The notes beneath the pieces are model-generated. The model saw only the letters and a program-made list of their open reading frames with translations, did no database searches and was not told where the DNA came from. From assembly GCA_017623675.1 (NCBI GenBank), contig JAGAOO010000056.1, positions 124,001 to 188,000 on the forward strand: a stretch of 64,000 bases of DNA, in the 5' to 3' direction. The position numbers were made by a program, and so were the translations under genes. The stretch is from Lachnospiraceae bacterium. Its GTDB lineage: Bacteria; Bacillota; Clostridia; Lachnospirales; Lachnospiraceae. The stretch's first letter is position 1, and the number at the start of each line of letters is the position of its first letter. This document shows, one piece after another, positions 60,051 through 64,000 of the stretch.

Positions 60051-60703
60051 AAAAAGCAGACAATTTATATTGGTTAGGCCGGTATAGTGAACGGGTATAC
60101 ACTACGTCACACCGGTATTTTACCAGCTTTGATATTATGCTGGATCAGAATGAGGAATATTATATGCGGTATTGTGAAGCCTTGAATATACCGGATATCT
60201 ATGTAGACTCAAAGGATTTTGTACAGCGCTATGCCTTTGATACGGAGAATACGGATTCTATTATCAGTAATCTGTATCGTGCCTATGATAATGCACTGGT
60301 AGTACGGGATTATATCAGTAGTGAGTCGCTGGCATATATTCAGATGGCAATTTATGAGATGAAAAAAGCAAAAGCCAATATCGATGCACCTTTGATTGCC
60401 ATGCAGCGTAGTGTGGATAATATTCTGGCATGCTGGGGCTGTATCGATGATGTTGTATACGATGTTGTAATTCGAAATATTATTAAATATGGCAGAAGAC
60501 AGGAACGATTGGACTTGCTTCTCAGACTCCGAGGTTCCAGAACAGACCTGAAACGGATATTTTCTGAATTGGAATTTTATCTTTACCGGTCCAACCTGAA
60601 ATTCAATCGGTGTGCTTTTTTGGAACTGGCACTGATATTGGAACAGGATATCATTGACTATCCGAAAGCGTTGGATTGTCTGGAGAAGATTGTGGTATTA
60701 TAA
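60032..60703 (+). CDS. Alpha-E domain protein
   Basis: A 223-residue all-helical protein of the alpha-E family. It begins ISLEKADNLYWLGRYSERVYTT, where the N-L-Y-W-L-G-R-Y-x-E-R-x motif is diagnostic. Conserved charged residues recur in NIIKYGRRQERLDLLLRLR. Members are almost always encoded with circularly permuted ATP-grasp and transglutaminase-like genes, and their biochemical role is undefined. It overlaps the ATP-grasp gene by 19 bp; GGAGGAGG lies inside that gene. It is shorter than the usual 300 or so residues. Confidence 0.9.
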   Translation: MGIISLEKADNLYWLGRYSERVYTTSHRYFTSFDIMLDQNEEYYMRYCEALNIPDIYVDSKDFVQRYAFDTENTDSIISNLYRAYDNALVVRDYISSESLAYIQMAIYEMKKAKANIDAPLIAMQRSVDNILACWGCIDDVVYDVVIRNIIKYGRRQERLDLLLRLRGSRTDLKRIFSELEFYLYRSNLKFNRCAFLELALILEQDIIDYPKALDCLEKIVVL

Positions 60704-60737
60704 TAGCGGATTTTAAATGCTAATGGAGGTACGAAAC

Positions 60738-61529
60738 GTGAAGAAATTAAGCTTTCGTTATGAAACCGAGTATCAATTCAGCCTTCCTGTTTCAAAGCAT
60801 TTTTATACGCTCAAGATAGTGCCGGAAACAACAAAAAGACAGGTAATAAAGGTGGATTGTTTGGAAATTGCAAAAAGCAGCAGCCAGACAAGGAGCCGGG
60901 ATGTATATGGAAATGAAATGATTATGGGAAGTATACTGGAACCCCATGACAAGTTTTCATTCTTAATTGAAGGAACAGCACAAGTGAATCAGGCTGTGTT
61001 TGAGGAAAATGAGGGATTTCTGTCTGCGTACCGATATCCTACCGAACTGACAAAACCGACAAAGGAATTGGAGCAGTGGTTTCAGCAGTTGTTGGAACGG
61101 ACCAGCTTTCGCCAATGGGAGCCGGGGGAACAGGCAGATTATCTCTATCATCAGGTATATGACTACATGGAATATGTACCGGGTGTTACAACGGTAGAAA
61201 CAACTGCCGGTCAGGTTTTTCAGAAAGGGCAGGGTGTGTGTCAGGATTACACCCATTTGTTGTTGTGCCTGCTCCGCATGGCAGGGCTGCCGGGCAGATA
61301 CATTGTAGGAATGATGCTGGGAGAAGGATACAGTCATGCATGGGCAGAAGTAAATATAAATGGTGTATGGGTAGGAATTGATCCCACCAATGACAAGTAC
61401 GTGGATGATAATTACATTAAAATCTCGCAGGGAAGAGATTATAAAGACTGTATTGTATGCAAAGGCCATTTTATGGGTCAGGTGGTACAAAAACAGGAAA
61501 TTGTAGTGAAAGTGGAGGAAATAACATGA
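60738..61529 (+). CDS. Transglutaminase-like cysteine protease-fold protein
   Basis: A 263-residue protein. The N-terminal beta-rich transglutaminase-associated region has FRYETEYQFSLPVSKHFYTL. The core triad is C168 (GQGVCQDYTHLLL), H200 (GYSHAWAEV) and D215 (VGIDPTND). It may cleave or crosslink amide bonds in the peptide made by the ATP-grasp partner. The GTG at 60738 has GGAGG 7 bp upstream; an ATG at 60717 or 60723 would place the site inside the coding region. It overlaps the next gene by four bases (ATGA). Confidence 0.9.
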   Translation: MKKLSFRYETEYQFSLPVSKHFYTLKIVPETTKRQVIKVDCLEIAKSSSQTRSRDVYGNEMIMGSILEPHDKFSFLIEGTAQVNQAVFEENEGFLSAYRYPTELTKPTKELEQWFQQLLERTSFRQWEPGEQADYLYHQVYDYMEYVPGVTTVETTAGQVFQKGQGVCQDYTHLLLCLLRMAGLPGRYIVGMMLGEGYSHAWAEVNINGVWVGIDPTNDKYVDDNYIKISQGRDYKDCIVCKGHFMGQVVQKQEIVVKVEEIT

Positions 61530-62455
61530 TAGAAGAGATAGCGTCTGCCGGTTTGCCGGTTGACGAGGAATTGAGTATAAAAAAGAATCGTATGCAGCCG
61601 CTGCATGTGACCGGTAAGGAAAAACGGTTCAGTTTGGTGACCGGGATTCATGGAGACGAGCTGGAGGGACAGTATGTCTGCTATGAACTCCTTCGAAGAA
61701 TCAAGGAGGATAAGGAGCATTTAAAAGGAATTGTTGATGTATATCCGGCAATGAATCCCTTAGGAATTGATTCAATCACCCGCGGAATTCCGTTATTTGA
61801 TTTGGATATGAACCGGATTTTTCCGGGAAACCGGGAGGGCTCCATGGCAGAATTCTTAGCGGCAGAAATTATAGAAGACTTAAAGGGGTCTGATTTGTGC
61901 ATGGATGTTCATGCAAGCAATATATTTCTAAAGGAAATTTCTCAGATTCGAATTAATGAAGTATCCAAAGACACCCTGTTACCAATGGCAAAACGTGCAA
62001 ATGTAGATTATATCTGGATTCATAGTGCGTCTACAGTCTTAGAATCTACACTGGCATATTCCTTGAATTCCATCGGAACACCAACGCTGGTCTGGGAAAT
62101 GGGTGTTGGCATGCGGATTACCAAGGAATACGGAGACCAGATGGTAGATGGAATCTTTGTGTTATTAAAGGATTTGGGAATCTGGGATGGTGAGGTAATT
62201 GAGCCTAAAACACCAATTATATCTACGGACGGTAATGTTCACTTCTTAAATGCGGCAGTTTCCGGTATTTTTCTGCCTTGTGTGCCACATTGGAATGATG
62301 TAAAGCGGGGGGAGCACATCGGTGATATTGTAGACCCGTTGACCGGTAGTGTATCCCAACGAATTTATTCTCCTTGCAACGGTCTGGTATTTACACTGCG
62401 GGAATATCCGGTAGTGGATGAAGGTTCATTGCTGGGAAGAATTCTGGAAAGGTAG
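61526..62455 (+). CDS. Succinylglutamate desuccinylase/aspartoacylase-family hydrolase (intact zinc site)
   Basis: A 309-residue M14-like zinc amidohydrolase. Zinc ligands are H42 and E45 (GIHGDELEG) and H129 (MDVHASN); substrate arginine is in DMNRIFPG. The C-terminal part (HIGDIVDPLTGSVSQRIYSP) is the usual beta-barrel with a lipoyl-like fold. It would hydrolyse an N-acyl or amide bond of a small amino-acid-like substrate. GGAGG lies 7 bp upstream of the ATG, which overlaps the transglutaminase stop. The frame is open upstream but no start is likely. It is paired with a paralogue. Confidence 0.9.
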   Translation: MIEEIASAGLPVDEELSIKKNRMQPLHVTGKEKRFSLVTGIHGDELEGQYVCYELLRRIKEDKEHLKGIVDVYPAMNPLGIDSITRGIPLFDLDMNRIFPGNREGSMAEFLAAEIIEDLKGSDLCMDVHASNIFLKEISQIRINEVSKDTLLPMAKRANVDYIWIHSASTVLESTLAYSLNSIGTPTLVWEMGVGMRITKEYGDQMVDGIFVLLKDLGIWDGEVIEPKTPIISTDGNVHFLNAAVSGIFLPCVPHWNDVKRGEHIGDIVDPLTGSVSQRIYSPCNGLVFTLREYPVVDEGSLLGRILER

Positions 62456-62463
62456 GGAATCCT

Positions 62464-63384
62464 ATGAAACGGAAAATGATATTTAACATGAAGTCCCTGT
62501 ATCGGGATGATTTAAGAGTATATGGGTATGAATTCGGTTCAGGCAGTCCATCTGCCTGTATCGTGGGAGCCACCAGAGGGAATGAAATACAGCAGGTCTT
62601 TATCTGCTCTCAACTGGTGAAACGACTAAAGGAGCTGGAGGCTCAGGGAGCGATTAATCAGGGAAAGCGGATTATGGTAATTCCGACAATCAACACATTT
62701 TCCATGAATATTGGGAAACGGTTCTGGCCGACAGATAATACAGATATTAACCGGATGTTCCCCGGCTATAATCTTGGGGAAACCACCCAGCGGATTGCAG
62801 CAGGAGTATTCGAGGAGATTCAGAATTATGAATACGGGATTCAGTTTGCCAGCAACTATATTTCGGGAGACTTTATTCCACATGTGAGAATGATGAAGAC
62901 TGGTTTCGAAAACGTGAAATTGGCTGAAAAATTCGGTTTGCCGTATGTTGTTCTGCGGAATCCAAGACCTTATGATACCACTACTTTAAATTATAATTGG
63001 CAGATTTGGGAGACAAATGCCTTTTCTGTATACACCTGTGATACGGAAAAGATTGATATGGTTTCAGCAATGCAGGCGATAGAAGCCGTCTTGGTATTCC
63101 TATCAAAGGTTGGACTTCTATATTATAATGCTCCGGAGGCAGGGGTATCTGAGGTAATTGATGAATCGGCCCTTATTACGGTAAAGAGTCAAAAAGCCGG
63201 AATCTTTATACCACGGGTGGATATCAGTGACCGAGTAGAAGCCGGAACAGTACTGGCAGAGATTATCAATCCTTATGAGGGTGAGATATTAGAAGAAATA
63301 AAAGCACCACAAGCAGGAACGGTATTTTTTATGCAGGACAATCCAATGATTTTGTCCCATGCGGTGGCATTTCGTCTGATTTAG
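62464..63384 (+). CDS. AstE/AspA-family paralogue lacking the zinc histidines
   Basis: A 306-residue homologue of the preceding protein. At the first zinc site GATRGNEIQ replaces GxHGDExxG: H becomes R38 while E41 stays. At the second, the segment GIQFASN replaces MDVHASN, so the ligand position is F128. The substrate-arginine motif DINRMFPG and the C-terminal barrel (NPYEGEILEEIKAPQAG) are kept. Loss of both histidines indicates no zinc catalysis; it may be a regulatory or structural partner of the active paralogue. AGG precedes the ATG 8 bp after the preceding stop. It is the last gene of the cluster. Confidence 0.88.
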   Translation: MKRKMIFNMKSLYRDDLRVYGYEFGSGSPSACIVGATRGNEIQQVFICSQLVKRLKELEAQGAINQGKRIMVIPTINTFSMNIGKRFWPTDNTDINRMFPGYNLGETTQRIAAGVFEEIQNYEYGIQFASNYISGDFIPHVRMMKTGFENVKLAEKFGLPYVVLRNPRPYDTTTLNYNWQIWETNAFSVYTCDTEKIDMVSAMQAIEAVLVFLSKVGLLYYNAPEAGVSEVIDESALITVKSQKAGIFIPRVDISDRVEAGTVLAEIINPYEGEILEEIKAPQAGTVFFMQDNPMILSHAVAFRLI

Positions 63385-63402
63385 AAAATTATTAAAAAAC
63401 TA

Positions 63403-63431
63403 TTGACTTTGTATAACGATTAAGTTATACT
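63403..63431 (+). promoter_or_regulatory. Sigma-A promoter of infC operon
   Basis: TTGACT and TATACT are separated by 17 bp, about 170 bp upstream of the infC start. Confidence 0.85.
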
Positions 63432-63437
63432 TTAGAA

Positions 63438-63574
63438 GTTGTTTATGAAAAGAAAGCAGAGTATCCACTCTCACCTTAGCGCAAGGGCGACTCGGGTTAA
63501 TAAAAAGCAGTTTAGTAAGAATACTAAGATATAGACTTTTTATGAAGTGGATGGCTATGCTATCCACTTTTCTT
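63438..63574 (+). ncRNA. Attenuator leader of infC (L20-type leader)
   Basis: The leader holds a terminator: AAGTGGAT (63545-63552) pairs with ATCCACTT (63562-63569), followed by TTTTCTT. The sequence ATCCACT is repeated earlier at 63463-63469, so it can pair with the AGTGGAT arm and prevent the terminator. Mutually exclusive pairings of this kind are known for infC-rpmI-rplT leaders in Firmicutes, which respond to L20. Assignment to a particular RNA family needs a covariance search. Confidence 0.7.
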
Positions 63575-63604
63575 GTATGGAAATTATTATGGAGGTGTAC
63601 GACT

Positions 63605-64000
63605 ATTAGCGATTTAATGATTAACGAACAAATCAGAGACAAAGAAGTGCGTGTAATTGGTGAAGATGGTGAACAGCTTGGTATCATGTCGGCAAAGGAT
63701 GCTTTGAAACTGGCAAAGGAAGCAGAGCTGGATCTGATAAAGATTGCACCAACAGCAAAACCACCGGTATGCAAGATAGTGGATTACGGTAAATACCGCT
63801 ATGAACAGATGCGGAAGGAAAAGGAAGCAAAGAAGAAACAAAAGACTGTTGATGTAAAAGAAATTCGTTTCTCGCCAAATATTGATACCAATGATTTGAA
63901 TACAAAGGTAAATCAGGCTAGAAAGTTCTTGTCAAAGGGTGATAAGGTTAAGGTTTCCATTCGTTTTCGCGGTAGAGAATTGGCACATACAGAAATAGGT
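63605..64000 (+). CDS. infC: Translation initiation factor IF-3, N-terminal part (continues beyond window)
   Basis: The frame continues to the window end and about 132 codons are visible. It begins with ATT (read as Met), then [20 protein letters not shown], the IF-3 N-domain, through [25 protein letters not shown] (linker) into the C-domain [19 protein letters not shown]. The ATT start is the rare initiator used by infC for autoregulation, with GGAGGTG 7 bp upstream; the ATG at 63617 is in frame but worse placed. IF-3 binds the 30S subunit and checks the initiator tRNA and start codon. rpmI and rplT are expected next. Confidence 0.95.
   Translation, partial: MSDLMINEQIRDKEVRVIGEDGEQLGIMSAKDALKLAKEAELDLIKIAPTAKPPVCKIVDYGKYRYEQMRKEKEAKKKQKTVDVKEIRFSPNIDTNDLNTKVNQARKFLSKGDKVKVSIRFRGRELAHTEIG

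Overview
The window looks like a low-GC, spore-forming anaerobic Firmicute, most likely a member of the Lachnospiraceae (Clostridia). The evidence is a spoIIA operon (spoIIAA-spoIIAB-sigF) followed by spoVA genes, a type III glutamine synthetase, AddAB in place of RecBCD, a class-V-style HrcA/CIRCE site on an hsp20 gene, fermentative D-lactate dehydrogenase, and strong AGGAGG ribosome binding sites. The family assignment is inferred from gene content, since no 16S gene is present. Nearly all genes are on the + strand. The - strand holds a DUF1846 gene, a 47-residue peptide gene, a small exported protein, an M48 peptidase and an FMN-binding-like lipid-anchored or membrane protein.

Layout. 1-4243: two VWA/BatA-type membrane proteins. 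4308-5877: Ca2+/Na+ antiporter, then an antitoxin whose RelE/ParE toxin has lost its middle. 6086-7796: ECF transporter S component plus a class V aminotransferase. 7861-11546: HPr-like protein without the phospho-histidine, D-lactate dehydrogenase, glutamine synthetase III. 11734-12735: polysaccharide deacetylase. 12763-21980: one long co-directional block of folC, an HD hydrolase, folP, a folB-folK fusion, pheA, ppx, ppk and a TtcA-like gene. 22055-22135: tRNA-Leu(UAG). 23335-28113: minus-strand genes on either side of a roughly 900 bp gene graveyard (24.9-25.9 kb) containing a csoR C-terminus, a copA N-terminus and a large nested inverted-repeat element. 28314-32031: Hsp20 (CIRCE-controlled), HtrA and a cytoplasmic subtilase. 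32170-40018: CorA, formate/nitrite channel, a small exported protein, then a Ca2+-type P-ATPase, PiT phosphate transporter, DUF47 and DUF368 run. 40107-43565: MBL hydrolase, topoisomerase III, hexapeptide transferase. 44202-51303: addB-addA. 51322-54797: queF, a second folC, a 51-residue protein and a zinc-ribbon/TPR membrane protein. 54871-58492: spoIIA and spoVA sporulation genes. 58734-63384: a five-gene cluster of circularly permuted ATP-grasp, alpha-E, transglutaminase and two AstE/AspA-type proteins, the second lacking the zinc ligands. 63403-64000: attenuated leader and infC starting with ATT.

How the genes fit together. The folate block supplies most steps from dihydroneopterin to polyglutamylated folate, and the HD protein sits where a dihydroneopterin phosphatase would be expected. 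The ppx/ppk pair and the PiT/DUF47 pair both concern phosphate. Hsp20, HtrA, the subtilase and the M48 enzyme form a protein-quality-control neighbourhood.

The most promising targets for something undescribed are the ATP-grasp/alpha-E/transglutaminase cluster with its catalytically dead AstE paralogue and its promoter-terminator leader, and the nested inverted-repeat element at 25.5-25.9 kb beside the decayed copper locus.
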